Source: an uncultured Treponema sp.
Lineage (GTDB): Bacteria; Spirochaetota; Spirochaetia; Treponematales; Treponemataceae
Assembly: GCA_937885175.1 (NCBI GenBank)
Contig: CAKZZO010000120.1
Coordinates: forward strand, 1-21,685
DNA: 21,685 bases
Reading direction: 5' to 3'
Shown here: positions 6,283 through 15,422 of the stretch, piece by piece
How the letters are laid out: each line of letters begins with the position of its first letter
How positions within the stretch are numbered: the first letter of the stretch is position 1
Notes under the pieces: generated by a model
What the model was told of the DNA's origin: nothing
The model's input: only the letters and a program-made list of their open reading frames with translations
The model's database searches: none
Program-made: the position numbers and the translations under genes

Positions 6283-8157
6283 CTAGTTGCCGTTTTGACC
6301 TTTAAAGCCCGAGTCATTGTAGGAATTGAAGGCAACTTGCACATCGGTTACAGTTTTGCTCAAGTCTTTCAGGTTCAGTTTTACGATCCGATCTCCGTTC
6401 GTGTCATAGTCATAAGAGCCTTCGTCTGCAATGTAGAGTTCGTCAGGCTTGCGGGCAATGAATTTTTGGGGGCCGTAGAAACAGTTTTCTGCACCAGAGG
6501 CAGATGGTGCGCAAATGCCGTCACCGTACCAGCCGTACACCTTGCTGCCGTCTATTTCTTCCAAAGTGATTTTTTGCGTGCCGTTGCTTACGCTGTTTGA
6601 AAATTTTATAAGACCGCCGCGGCTGTATGAGCCGTCCAAATCGCTTATGAGCATATAGAGAGCAGCACCGTCATTACTCAGAATAAAGTCAGTTGCCTTG
6701 AAGAGGCCGCACAGTTTCTTTGCGTTACTTGTTGCGTCTGTCTCAACAATTCCTAAGCCCGTTGCAGTTACGGTGAATTCGGTTGTCTGAGTAAGGCTTT
6801 CTTGTGCTTCAGATTCCTGCGAAAGGGCAAATTTTTTGATTGTAAAAGTCGCCTCCGTCACATAAGAAGATTCTTTTGTAACTTCTGTAATGAGCGTATA
6901 CAAATAATCGTCATCAGAGGCAAGAAGCGGCTTGCTTGTAAAGGTTATTGCTTCTTCCATGTCATCAAATGCGTCGAAAGATGTGGTCTGTCCGTTTTTA
7001 TATTGATAGAATTTATATGATATACTTTCATTGTTTTCTTCATCAAGGGCAGTATACCACAACACATCATTGTATGCACAGAAAGTGCTGATTGATTTGT
7101 CACTTGTAAGCGCATTTCCCCTGTTGTAGCCGGCATAAGACGGATATTTTATTATGTTGCCGTCTTCACGCACATAGATTTTTTGAGTGGCGGAGTCAAT
7201 GCAGAAATTCTTTACCGTGCCACGCCCAAGTTTTATGCCGGTATCGGTAAGCGAAACATTCTCTGTTATCTGCTCTCCTGAAAGGACTGCAAATGTATCA
7301 GAAGGGCTGTATTCAGTGCATAAGTTCCATAGGACGAGCGGATAATCCACAACTTCTATTGGCTGATACCCTCTCAGAAGGTCGTCGTCCAGCTGAAAAT
7401 GATATGAACCATCCTCTTCATTAAAGTGAGTATGGGAACTTTCTCCGTACCAGGTGTCCGTGGAAAATCCGCTGAAAACCGTGATGACTTCGGTGCAGGA
7501 ATACAGTTCTGTATTATCATCATTGTAAAATTTGAATGTCACTTCATGGCTGCCTGCGGGAACTGATTCAAGCACAATTGCGGCTGAATTTTCTTCAAAT
7601 GATACTCTTCCGACCCCGTCCGTGATATTTTCGCCGCTGTATGTGACGCTTGAAAGAGGTCCCAGTTTTACCGTTGCGTCCTCTATGGTCAGGCTGATTG
7701 AACCGGTAACTTCTTCTGAAAAAAGAGGAAAGGCTTCAAGAAGAATGTCGCTTTTGCCTTCACTGGTGACGGTGACTTTTTTGCTTTCTTTGCTTGCGGC
7801 AATTTTATTTTCGTTTACAAAACCTTCGGCAGAAAAATACCATTCTCCAGCGAAAGGTACTTGCAGGGCAAAGCCGCCGCTTGTGCTGCAATGGCGTTTT
7901 GTGTCTTCATTAGGATTTCCGTCACTGTCAAGTTGGTATGCTGTCACATTCCATTCAATTTCTGAAAGGTCGCCAAAAGAACTTGTTGCTGAACGGGCGG
8001 CATTGCCGATTGCAATGTTTCCGCTTACGGTGTATGAAGATGAGGACTGTTCTGAGGCTGTGCTTTTTGAGAGGTCTGAACAGGCGGTAAAAATGGCTGA
8101 CGCAAAAAGCGCCGTGAGTGCCAGATTGAAAAATGTATGTCGTATTGTTTCTTTCAT
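6283..8157 (-). CDS. Large predicted surface lipoprotein of unknown function
   Basis: The 624-residue product has a lipoprotein signal peptide with lipobox FTAC (Cys near residue 26), followed by a Ser/Thr-rich linker. Residues 45-240 look like short beta-sandwich repeats (SGNIAIG..., GSISLTIEDATVKLG..., VTFKFYNDDNTELYSC). The rest has repeated short segments such as KIYVREDGNIIKYPSY and DDDYLYTLITE that could form a beta-propeller; this is inference. AAGGAG overlaps the stop of the upstream beta-helix gene and is well spaced from ATG 8157, indicating one operon. It is likely anchored to the outer membrane or periplasm by lipid. I do not recognise a named family. Confidence 0.85.
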   Translation of the reverse strand: MKETIRHTFFNLALTALFASAIFTACSDLSKSTASEQSSSSYTVSGNIAIGNAARSATSSFGDLSEIEWNVTAYQLDSDGNPNEDTKRHCSTSGGFALQVPFAGEWYFSAEGFVNENKIAASKESKKVTVTSEGKSDILLEAFPLFSEEVTGSISLTIEDATVKLGPLSSVTYSGENITDGVGRVSFEENSAAIVLESVPAGSHEVTFKFYNDDNTELYSCTEVITVFSGFSTDTWYGESSHTHFNEEDGSYHFQLDDDLLRGYQPIEVVDYPLVLWNLCTEYSPSDTFAVLSGEQITENVSLTDTGIKLGRGTVKNFCIDSATQKIYVREDGNIIKYPSYAGYNRGNALTSDKSISTFCAYNDVLWYTALDEENNESISYKFYQYKNGQTTSFDAFDDMEEAITFTSKPLLASDDDYLYTLITEVTKESSYVTEATFTIKKFALSQESEAQESLTQTTEFTVTATGLGIVETDATSNAKKLCGLFKATDFILSNDGAALYMLISDLDGSYSRGGLIKFSNSVSNGTQKITLEEIDGSKVYGWYGDGICAPSASGAENCFYGPQKFIARKPDELYIADEGSYDYDTNGDRIVKLNLKDLSKTVTDVQVAFNSYNDSGFKGQNGN

Positions 8158-8170
8158 GGTGTCATTCTCC

Positions 8171-10885
8171 TTAGTTTGATGTGATAGTACCGCTTTCGCT
8201 TATTGTCCAAACTCTTTCTCCATCTGGCGTTACGGCAAATTTTTCATACACATCCGCCAAAGTTACTCCTGCATCATCGGTCACTTTCAGCACCTGTAGA
8301 CCACTTGAATAACTTGGTGGAGTGATTGTTGCGACAGGACTTGTTTCGCTCGTAAGTGCGCCTGCAACATAGATGTATGCGTAGTAAGTTGTGCTACTGC
8401 TGCTATCGTAACAACTCTCCAAATATACATCGTTATCAGAAGTTACGAGCGCGATTCCGCTCATAAAAAGCCCACAGGCGGTGTTGCTGCTGTTATAGCC
8501 AATTGTCGTCCAAACGCCGCTTCCCTGTGTGCCTGTGTTGTATGATATAGTTCCGCTGTTCATATAGACGGATTCCCATGCAGTGAGGTATATACCGCCA
8601 CCCTCTGCACTCGCAAAGTTTTGGTAAATGCCACCAGAGAAGTCTGCTGGAAGCGGTGTAGTGCCATCAGTGTCAAATCCGCTATAGCCAAGATACATGT
8701 TTCCGTCGCTGTAAATGCCTCCGCCTTTTTCCGCTCTATTGCCAAAGAAATTAGCGTCTGAATTTGTCTCAGCGTATGCTGCTGGTGCAGATGCATCTTT
8801 ATTTCCAATAACTGCATCTCCGTACATGAACATCGTGCCGTTGTTACGTACACCGCCCCCATAACTTCCGACATTGTTTGTAATCGTACCGCCGTTCATA
8901 ATAAATACGGCACCGTTACTTATATAAATTCCAGCCCCTGTACCGGCTCCATAATCGCCGTTTCCCGTTCCTATGTTGCCGGTAATGCTGACATTGTTTG
9001 CGGTGAGCCTTCCTTTGTTTAGACAAATGCCCGCTCCACTGTCAGCTGTGTATCCGCCTCTAATCGTTACGTCACTGAGGGTTATTGTTTTTGCATCCAA
9101 GAAAAGCGTTCTTCCCTCGTTATCTGCTGAAAATCCGCCGTCAAAAATAGTCTTGTCGCTGCCTGCCCCTTCAATAGTCACGGACTTTATGTTGCCGTCG
9201 GAAGAAAGGCTGATTTCCTGCGCCCCGGTATAGGTACCTTCCGCAACATGTATAGTCCAGTCAAGGTCGTTATCAGTTAATTCAGAATATGCCGTTATTA
9301 AGTTGCTTGCCGCCGTAAGTGAAGAAAGAGCATTGCTTTCGCTCATTCCGTCCGCACTGTCGCTTCCATTCGGGCTTACATACAATGTAAAGGAAGGAAT
9401 TTCTACATCAATATCAAAAGTCTGGCTTGCGGTGCGGCTTGTTCCGCCTTCGCTGTAAGTTGCCGTAACATACAATTGGTATGAGCCTGTAACAAGCAGT
9501 TGGGAAACAGAAACAGTTCCATCAGAAACTTCCGTACATTCTGTGTCTACGCCATTGTAGAGCAGTTTTGCCGCATAAGAAACATCGTCCGCATCAGTGT
9601 CCGCAGTAAGAGAAATGCTGTCGCCCAATACGGAAATCTGGCTTTTGCTTATGCTGATTAGCGGCATGTTGCCTTGGTCGAATGAGACTTTTCCAGACGC
9701 ATCCGCTTCTTCCGCTACCGCAGAGGCTGTTACCCTTATCGTGCAAGAGGCTGACGCTTCCCCATATAGTACGGTGATTATTGTCTCTCCTGCTACCACG
9801 CCAGTCACCACGATGCTGCCGTCAGAAGAGAGAATGGCAGTGGCAATTTTTTCGTTGCTTGAGGTGACAGAAAGTTTTGCCGGGTCTATTTTCACGCTCT
9901 CACCTGCAAGCGTTGCCGTGACGGTAATCGTGGCAGAGCCGCTTTCCGGAATGTCTGCTACATTTGGCGAGAGGGCAAGCGTAAGCGTTTTCGGCTTATC
10001 TGGGTCATCTTCTGGTTTTTCTGCTTTTTCAAAGTTCACCGTCACGCCGTTTTCGCTGGTGAAGGTAAAAGCCGTTGTTGCCACAGGAAGAGCCATTGTA
10101 TTTTTGCCAGACGCAATGTGGTATGAGCCGTCGCTAAGGGATTCGTCACCAAGTGACTGATAGGCAAGTTCGGTGATGTAGGGGCTTCCTTTACCGTCCG
10201 AAAGCGTATAGGTTCCCATGGAGACAGGACTGTCACGGCCGTCCATTTCGACAATCCAGAAGCCCTTCGTTTTGTCCTTAGCATGTGCGTATACGGAGAG
10301 TGTAAATGTGCCCTTATACTTTTCCGATGTGCCGCGCATCTCTTCTACGATTTCGCCCGGTTCTTTTCCGATGTATTGCAGGGGAAGGGAAATGGAATTG
10401 TCACCAGACGCAATCTTACAGGTGTCCGAAATGCCATACATTTCAAGATGGGACTGACTTTTGCCGCTCCATGATTCGGTGATGGTGACGATTGCCACGG
10501 CATATACTGAAGACCCAAGGGGAATGTTTCCAAACGCAAGGGTCTTTCTCCCTGCTTTTTCCATGTCGTTCCAATCAAAAGAGACTTTCTGCTCTTCGCT
10601 GTAGTCTCCCCTGAGCGCAATCTGAATGCTCATCTGAGTTTTGAAATCGTCCGGCTCAACGGGGTCAACAGGAGTATCACCGCCTTTTTCCCCAACCCGC
10701 ACAAAAGACATGGAGGATTTGCCGAAAGTTCCTTCAATTATTTTTGATACGACTGTCTGTGTCTGGGTATTTTTTACTTCCGTCACATTGCCGTCAATAA
10801 CACTCGTGCTTTCAGTCCAAGTGTCTGCCGATGTGTCCCATGTATGGGTCAGCGTTATGGTGACGGTAGCACTGATAAATTCCAC
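8171..10885 (-). CDS. C-terminal, out-of-frame part of the phase-variable lipoprotein: Ig-like and beta-helix domains
   Basis: The frame is open without a stop from the G-run at 11088-11081 down to 8171. From GTG 10885 it gives 904 residues, but that start has no ribosome site and cuts into a beta-rich domain, so it is unlikely to be used. Residues 300-388 look like a bacterial Ig-like (BIG2) domain (SSNEKIATA...GVVAGETIITV). Residues about 500-850 form a right-handed beta-helix: LYVSPNGSDSADG and then repeats such as GGGVRNNG, GGGIYSDGNMYLG and GGGIYLTAWESVYMNSGTI, resembling treponemal and chlamydial polymorphic surface proteins. Joined to 11460-11089 by one added G it makes a single 1096-residue lipoprotein. 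The SD of the next gene overlaps its stop. Confidence 0.8.
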   Translation of the reverse strand: MEFISATVTITLTHTWDTSADTWTESTSVIDGNVTEVKNTQTQTVVSKIIEGTFGKSSMSFVRVGEKGGDTPVDPVEPDDFKTQMSIQIALRGDYSEEQKVSFDWNDMEKAGRKTLAFGNIPLGSSVYAVAIVTITESWSGKSQSHLEMYGISDTCKIASGDNSISLPLQYIGKEPGEIVEEMRGTSEKYKGTFTLSVYAHAKDKTKGFWIVEMDGRDSPVSMGTYTLSDGKGSPYITELAYQSLGDESLSDGSYHIASGKNTMALPVATTAFTFTSENGVTVNFEKAEKPEDDPDKPKTLTLALSPNVADIPESGSATITVTATLAGESVKIDPAKLSVTSSNEKIATAILSSDGSIVVTGVVAGETIITVLYGEASASCTIRVTASAVAEEADASGKVSFDQGNMPLISISKSQISVLGDSISLTADTDADDVSYAAKLLYNGVDTECTEVSDGTVSVSQLLVTGSYQLYVTATYSEGGTSRTASQTFDIDVEIPSFTLYVSPNGSDSADGMSESNALSSLTAASNLITAYSELTDNDLDWTIHVAEGTYTGAQEISLSSDGNIKSVTIEGAGSDKTIFDGGFSADNEGRTLFLDAKTITLSDVTIRGGYTADSGAGICLNKGRLTANNVSITGNIGTGNGDYGAGTGAGIYISNGAVFIMNGGTITNNVGSYGGGVRNNGTMFMYGDAVIGNKDASAPAAYAETNSDANFFGNRAEKGGGIYSDGNMYLGYSGFDTDGTTPLPADFSGGIYQNFASAEGGGIYLTAWESVYMNSGTISYNTGTQGSGVWTTIGYNSSNTACGLFMSGIALVTSDNDVYLESCYDSSSSTTYYAYIYVAGALTSETSPVATITPPSYSSGLQVLKVTDDAGVTLADVYEKFAVTPDGERVWTISESGTITSN

Positions 10886-11067
10886 GCCATTTCCATAATA
10901 GGGCTGGACAGATTCATTGCCAAAAGCATAGGTGCCCTTGAAGACGCAGCGTTTCTTCTCATTTGTCTTTTGCAGACTCGCCAGCCCTGTTTCTGATTCA
11001 GAGAGGGTCAGGTTTGCCTTGTATGTTGTGGCAAGACAGGTGTCATCCTTAAAGAAAAACAGTGAGG

Positions 11068-11460
11068 TTACGTCAATATACCCCCCCCATCATTTTTTTC
11101 GGCCGTTTCTTCATTGTATCCCATAAAGGTGCTGTCATCGGAAGTCCCGATATACCACTCGGAAAGCGTCTTTTCGCTGAAGTCCGCAACCTCTTTGTAG
11201 GAGTAATAGAGCCCGTATTGAGAAAGCATCTCTTCCCAAGAGAGAGACGAATTGACGGTATAATCCGCACCCTCTGTGTATGGAACGGAATAGTCGCTGT
11301 CCGCCTCTGCCGCCCGTCCGCTCATCCGTGCAAGTTTTGCTCCGTCAAACACAAAGGTGACTGAGCCTGTCTCATCGCTTTCCCCGCCACAGGACACAAG
11401 GACGGTTTCCATGCCAAGAGCCAGCACGGCTGTCAAAAAGAATACACACATTTTTCTCAT
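11068..11460 (-). CDS. N-terminal part of the phase-variable lipoprotein (OFF frame)
   Basis: MRKMCVFFLTAVLALG...VLVSC is a lipoprotein signal peptide with lipobox VLVSC. The start at 11460 is supported by GGGGGTG a few nt upstream. The frame runs through a run of eight G and stops at TAA 11070-11068 after 130 residues, ending NDGGGILT. With nine G the frame would read NDGGGYIDVTSLFFF and continue without interruption into the 8171 frame. Seven G would stop at once (TATTGA). This is the expected layout of a contingency locus: start and signal peptide intact, tract early in the gene, ON in one of three lengths. A homopolymer sequencing error is the main alternative. Confidence 0.8.
   Translation of the reverse strand: MRKMCVFFLTAVLALGMETVLVSCGGESDETGSVTFVFDGAKLARMSGRAAEADSDYSVPYTEGADYTVNSSLSWEEMLSQYGLYYSYKEVADFSEKTLSEWYIGTSDDSTFMGYNEETAEKNDGGGILT
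11081..11088 (-). repeat. Poly-G tract (8 G), candidate phase-variation switch
   Basis: Eight consecutive C on the plus strand (G on the coding strand) lie about 370 nt into the lipoprotein gene. A run of seven A on the coding strand (11099-11093) sits just upstream. Slipped-strand mispairing at such G tracts switches treponemal surface genes such as some tpr genes; here one more G would restore the frame. Confidence 0.8.
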
Positions 11461-11492
11461 AGGGCACCCCCATAAAAACACAATTCATTTCT

Positions 11493-11521
11493 ATTATAAC
11501 ACCTTTATCTGATTGTAACAA
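11493..11521 (-). promoter_or_regulatory. Promoter of the phase-variable lipoprotein operon
   Basis: TTGTTA (11521-11516) and a perfect TATAAT (11498-11493) are separated by 17 nt on the minus strand. The 5' UTR would be about 25-30 nt and includes GGGGGTG before ATG 11460. It is back to back with the Gld-like operon promoter within a 199-nt intergenic space. Confidence 0.7.
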
Positions 11522-11579
11522 TGTACGCCCGCCTCTTTATGCATATCCCTGTGCAGTTTTTTCAATTTTTCATATTACC

Positions 11580-11608
11580 TTTTCACAATTCCTTTGTTTA
11601 TATATAAT
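11580..11608 (+). promoter_or_regulatory. Promoter of the Gld-like ABC operon
   Basis: A perfect TATAAT (11603-11608) with TTTTCA at 17-nt spacing (11580-11585). The leader of about 45 nt contains a small inverted repeat, GGGTG/CACCC (about 11626-11642), and the ribosome site GGAG 8 nt before ATG 11660. Confidence 0.65.
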
Positions 11609-11659
11609 AGAAACAAAGTATTACAGGGTGTCTCTTGCACCCCACATGGAGTTCAAATC

Positions 11660-12625
11660 ATGATTGAAGTTTCGCACTTGTCCAAGCAATTCGGGACATT
11701 TCGTGCGGTGGATGACATCAGTTTTTCCATTCCAACGGGGCAAATTGTCGGTTTGCTCGGACCAAATGGAGCGGGAAAGACCACCACAATGCGTATGATT
11801 ACCGGCTTTCTAAAAGCGACAGACGGTACAATCTCTATTGACGGCACGGATATTACGGAAAATCCGGTGGAAGCAAAAAGGAAAATCGGCTACATGCCCG
11901 AAAGCGCCCCCCTCTACAGCGACATGATTGTAGATGATTACCTTCGCTACGTTGCAGACGTGCAGGGCGTAAATGCGGATCAAAAAGTTCCCCAGCTCTG
12001 CGAAACCTGCGGCTTAAAGGAAGTAATGCACAAAAATATTGCTGACCTTTCCCGGGGTTACCGCCAGCGTGTAGGACTTGCCCATGCGCTTATGAATGAC
12101 CCGGAAATTCTGATCCTTGACGAGCCGACCAGCGGTCTTGACCCCAACCAAATTCAGGACGTGCGGGATGTTATCAAGGAAATCGGTAAGACAAGAACCG
12201 TCATCATTTCCACCCATATTCTGGGCGAAGTAGAAATGCTCTGCGGACGGGTCATCATCATAGCAAAGGGAAAAATCGTTGCGGACAGCCCCACTGGTGA
12301 ACTGCGGGAAAAATACGGACACTCAGCAAGCGTCTTTGTACAGGCGGGCGGCTGCAGCGAAAGCGAGCTGAACCAAGCCCTGTCTCAGGTAGAAGGCGTG
12401 GCTTCCTGCACGGCGGAAGCAGGAGAGCCTATTGAAGGCGTGGAGACCGCCAGCGTGCTTGCCCATGCCGATGGAGAGGCCGAAATCCGTCCGGCAATCT
12501 TTAAGGCTCTTGTAAAACAGGGCTGGACGCTCTACGAAATGTCCATCCGCCGCAACAGTCTGGAAGATGTATTCCACTCACTGACTCAGGATGATGCTGC
12601 CACAGCGGAAGGAGGAAACGCATGA
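11660..12625 (+). CDS. ABC transporter ATP-binding protein, GldA-like
   Basis: The 321-residue protein is a complete ABC ATPase: Walker A GPNGAGKT (34-41), signature LSRGYRQR (130-137), Walker B LILDEP (151-156), D-loop SGLD, and switch histidine in STHILGE. A C-terminal extension of about 100 residues (from KYGHSASVF) is typical of the ABC-2/GldA subgroup. ATG 11660 is chosen over the longer frame from 11594 because GGAG lies 8 nt upstream and the conserved IEVSHLSKQFG begins there. It should power the permease encoded next, with which it overlaps by ATGA (12622-12625), so the two are translationally coupled. Confidence 0.92.
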   Translation: MIEVSHLSKQFGTFRAVDDISFSIPTGQIVGLLGPNGAGKTTTMRMITGFLKATDGTISIDGTDITENPVEAKRKIGYMPESAPLYSDMIVDDYLRYVADVQGVNADQKVPQLCETCGLKEVMHKNIADLSRGYRQRVGLAHALMNDPEILILDEPTSGLDPNQIQDVRDVIKEIGKTRTVIISTHILGEVEMLCGRVIIIAKGKIVADSPTGELREKYGHSASVFVQAGGCSESELNQALSQVEGVASCTAEAGEPIEGVETASVLAHADGEAEIRPAIFKALVKQGWTLYEMSIRRNSLEDVFHSLTQDDAATAEGGNA

Positions 12626-13341
12626 AAAAGCAAAATGCTGCGCTGGTCATTATGAAGCGCGAACTTTCAGCATATTTTTCAAGCCCCATCGCTTATATCG
12701 TAACGGGGCTCTTTCTTGTGTTTTCAGGATTTTTATTCTTCAACACATTTTTTCTGGCCAACCGTGCAGAACTGCGCAATTTCTTTAGCATCCTGCCCAT
12801 AACCCTTTCCTTCTTCATTCCTGCGCTAACCATGCGTATGCTGGCAGAAGAAAAGCGGAGCGGCTCTATTGAAACCCTGCTCACCCTGCCCGTCACCGCA
12901 TTCGACGTAACGCTGGGAAAATTCCTGGCGGCCTTTATCAGCGGAGCGGCAATGCTGGTACCCACCCTTTTCTACGTGATTACCTGCTGCATATTTGGCT
13001 CCCCGGATGCGGGACCGATTATCGGCGGCTATCTTGGCGCACTTTTTCTGATTGCCTCATTCAGCGCAATTGGACTTTTTGCCACAAGCCTGACGAAAAA
13101 TCAGATTATTGCCTTCTTCATCGCATTTACAATCTGTATTCTGCTTTCTATTTTGAGCGGATTTTTGGTATTCCTGCCCTCATGGCTGGTAAACTTCTGC
13201 TCATATTTTTCTGCCTACAGCCATTTTACTTCAATAGCCCAGGGCATCATCGACACGCGCGACCTGATTTACTTTATCTCGCTCACCGCAATTTTCTTTG
13301 CCCTGACTGTTGAAATCTTAAAGGGCGACAGCAGGAGGTAA
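12622..13341 (+). CDS. ABC-2 type permease, GldF-like
   Basis: This 239-residue membrane protein has about six hydrophobic segments (SPIAYIVTGLFLVFSG, LPITLSFFIPALT, FLAAFISGAAMLVP, LGALFLIASFSAIGLF, IIAFFIAFTICILLS and a last one near 215-233). The motif LTMRMLAEEKRSGSIETLLTLPV (about 68-91) is characteristic of the GldF/NosY-type ABC-2 family. AAGGAGG is 6 nt before the start. It forms the membrane channel of the complex with the upstream ATPase. The substrate is unknown; the operon with a GldG-like auxiliary protein occurs in many non-gliding bacteria. Confidence 0.9.
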   Translation: MKKQNAALVIMKRELSAYFSSPIAYIVTGLFLVFSGFLFFNTFFLANRAELRNFFSILPITLSFFIPALTMRMLAEEKRSGSIETLLTLPVTAFDVTLGKFLAAFISGAAMLVPTLFYVITCCIFGSPDAGPIIGGYLGALFLIASFSAIGLFATSLTKNQIIAFFIAFTICILLSILSGFLVFLPSWLVNFCSYFSAYSHFTSIAQGIIDTRDLIYFISLTAIFFALTVEILKGDSRR

Positions 13342-13349
13342 GGAACAAA

Positions 13350-15422
13350 ATGAAAAACTTCATCAAATACATAACATCTTCCCGCAGCGACATCGTACTT
13401 TTTGCGATTTTTCTCTTGCTCTTAAATCTGGTTGCCTATCGCACTTTCCTGCGCTTTGACCTGACTGCTCCCCGTTCCTACTCTCTCTCCAAGGCAAGCG
13501 TTCAGACAATGCGAACCCTGGAAGAACCCTTAGGCATCAAGGTCTTCTTTACGTCAAATCTTCCCGCACCCTACAACAGCGTAGACCAGTATGTGCGGGA
13601 TTTGATGACCGAATACAAGGGAAAAGCCAACCGCAATTTTTCCTGCGAATTCTTTGACATGTCCAAGCCGGAAAACGAAAGCATTGCCCGCAGCTATAAA
13701 CTGAATCAGATTCAGATTCGTGAAGTAAAAAACAACGAAGTGGGCTTTAAGCAGGTCTGGATGGGCATGGTCTTTACCTATGCTGACACCGTGGAAACCT
13801 TGGACGGCATTGTTTCTGCAGAAGGACTGGAATATAAAATCACTACAAAAATCAACACTATGATTGCAACCACCAGTACCCTTGCCGGTCTGAACGGAAA
13901 AGTCAAGCTGACGCTCTACAGAAGCGAAGCAATGAAAGACTTGGGTATTCAGGGCTTTAAGGAAATGGATTCGGCAGTCAAAAAGGCACACGCTCTGGTA
14001 AATGCAAAGAACCAGAACAAGATTGACCTTGAGATTCTTGACCCTTCATATGAAGAATCCCTTCCCCTGGTGCAGAAATACGGTCTGCAGGCAATAAGCT
14101 GGGACAAGGGCGAAAAACATGGCGTTCTGGGGCTTGTCCTTGCATATGAAGATTCTTTCCGCATGCTGCCTGTCCGTCTTGAACGCACCTTCTTCGGTCA
14201 GAACATTATCGGCGGTCTGGACAGTCTGGAAGACACGATTACCGAAAGCCTGAAAAGCCTTGTTTCAAAGACCGTGGAAATCGGCTACATCACCGGTCAC
14301 GGCGAATGGAACATCAATGATGCCGAAAACGGTTCTGGAAAATTCAACGACTTGGTAAAAGACCGCTACTCATTCAAACTGCTCAACCTGATTACCGATG
14401 AAATCACCCCCAACCTCACCAGCGTAGTGATTAACGGTCCCAAGCGTGCCTTTACTGATGCCGAACTTTACAAAATCGACCAGTATCTGATGAAGGGCGG
14501 CAACCTGATTCTTTTCCTTGACCCAGTGGATGAAGTGCTTCCCGAAGGTGAGATGGCATACTACCAGCAGCCTTCTTACAACCCCATCGACACCAAACTT
14601 GCAACGATTCTGGACAAGTACGGCATCAAGATGGGAAAGAACTACGTTCTAGACGAAACCTGTTATGTACAGGCAAACCAAGTCTACGGCAAAATGCCCA
14701 TTTACTTTATTCCCGAACTGCAAAAGCAGAACTTGAACCAAAAGCATGTAATCAGCAAAAACCTGGGCTACGTCTACCTTATGCAGGCAAGCAGCATTGA
14801 TATTGAGGACGCAAAGACCATGGAAGGCGAAAAGGTAAGCGTTCTCGCAAAATCTTCTCCCAACTCATGGCTGATGTCCAGCAATTTCCATACAAATCCC
14901 ACTATGCTGCGCGTTCCCTCAGACAAGAGTACGCTCAAAAGCGAAAATCTTGCAGTCATAGTGGAAGGAAAATTCAAGAGCGCCTTTGACGCTAAGCCAG
15001 AAGCCGACCAGAATGACGGAAGCCTTTCCGTAAGCGACCACCTCAAGGAAAGCATTCAGAGCGGAAAGATTTTTGCTGTCGGTTCATCAAAAGTGACCCG
15101 TCCTCAGTTGATTGCAAGCGATGACCAGCCGATGGCAATGTTCGTTCGCAATGCCGTGGACTACATGAACGGCGAGGAAGACTTGTGCGCAATGAGGACA
15201 AAAGGACTGGCCCTCAATACCCTCAATGTAAAGAGCATGGCTCTTGCAAACGCGGCAAAGTACTTTAACATCTACGGTCTTGTAGTAATCGTTGCGATTA
15301 TCGGACTGATTATGTGGCAGCGCAGAAACAGCCGCCGCAAGGTCATCCGCATGACCTACAATCCCAACGACAGCCGCGAAATGTCCAATGCCAAAACAGA
15401 AAGCGAAAAGGAGACACGATAA
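13350..15422 (+). CDS. GldG-family ABC auxiliary protein
   Basis: The 690-residue protein has an N-terminal membrane helix (about residues 14-32), followed by FDLTAPRSYSLSKASVQTMRTLEEPLGIKVFFTSNLPAPYNSV-type sequence typical of the GldG/ABC-type uncharacterised transport domain. The long periplasmic part includes IGYITGHGEWN and the GGNLILFLDPVDE segment of the family. A C-terminal helix (IYGLVVIVAIIGLIMW) and a basic cytoplasmic tail (RRNSRRKVIR) end it. TAAGGA 5 nt upstream is the ribosome site and the gene is 8 nt after the permease. Its length is normal for the family. The role is inferred to be a periplasmic partner of the ABC complex. Confidence 0.9.
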   Translation: MKNFIKYITSSRSDIVLFAIFLLLLNLVAYRTFLRFDLTAPRSYSLSKASVQTMRTLEEPLGIKVFFTSNLPAPYNSVDQYVRDLMTEYKGKANRNFSCEFFDMSKPENESIARSYKLNQIQIREVKNNEVGFKQVWMGMVFTYADTVETLDGIVSAEGLEYKITTKINTMIATTSTLAGLNGKVKLTLYRSEAMKDLGIQGFKEMDSAVKKAHALVNAKNQNKIDLEILDPSYEESLPLVQKYGLQAISWDKGEKHGVLGLVLAYEDSFRMLPVRLERTFFGQNIIGGLDSLEDTITESLKSLVSKTVEIGYITGHGEWNINDAENGSGKFNDLVKDRYSFKLLNLITDEITPNLTSVVINGPKRAFTDAELYKIDQYLMKGGNLILFLDPVDEVLPEGEMAYYQQPSYNPIDTKLATILDKYGIKMGKNYVLDETCYVQANQVYGKMPIYFIPELQKQNLNQKHVISKNLGYVYLMQASSIDIEDAKTMEGEKVSVLAKSSPNSWLMSSNFHTNPTMLRVPSDKSTLKSENLAVIVEGKFKSAFDAKPEADQNDGSLSVSDHLKESIQSGKIFAVGSSKVTRPQLIASDDQPMAMFVRNAVDYMNGEEDLCAMRTKGLALNTLNVKSMALANAAKYFNIYGLVVIVAIIGLIMWQRRNSRRKVIRMTYNPNDSREMSNAKTESEKETR

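Noticed and set aside
10885..10887. GTG 10885 as a real start of an independent beta-helix gene
   Set aside because: No ribosome site, no signal peptide, and the frame is open upstream exactly to the G-run, which fits a frameshifted single gene better.
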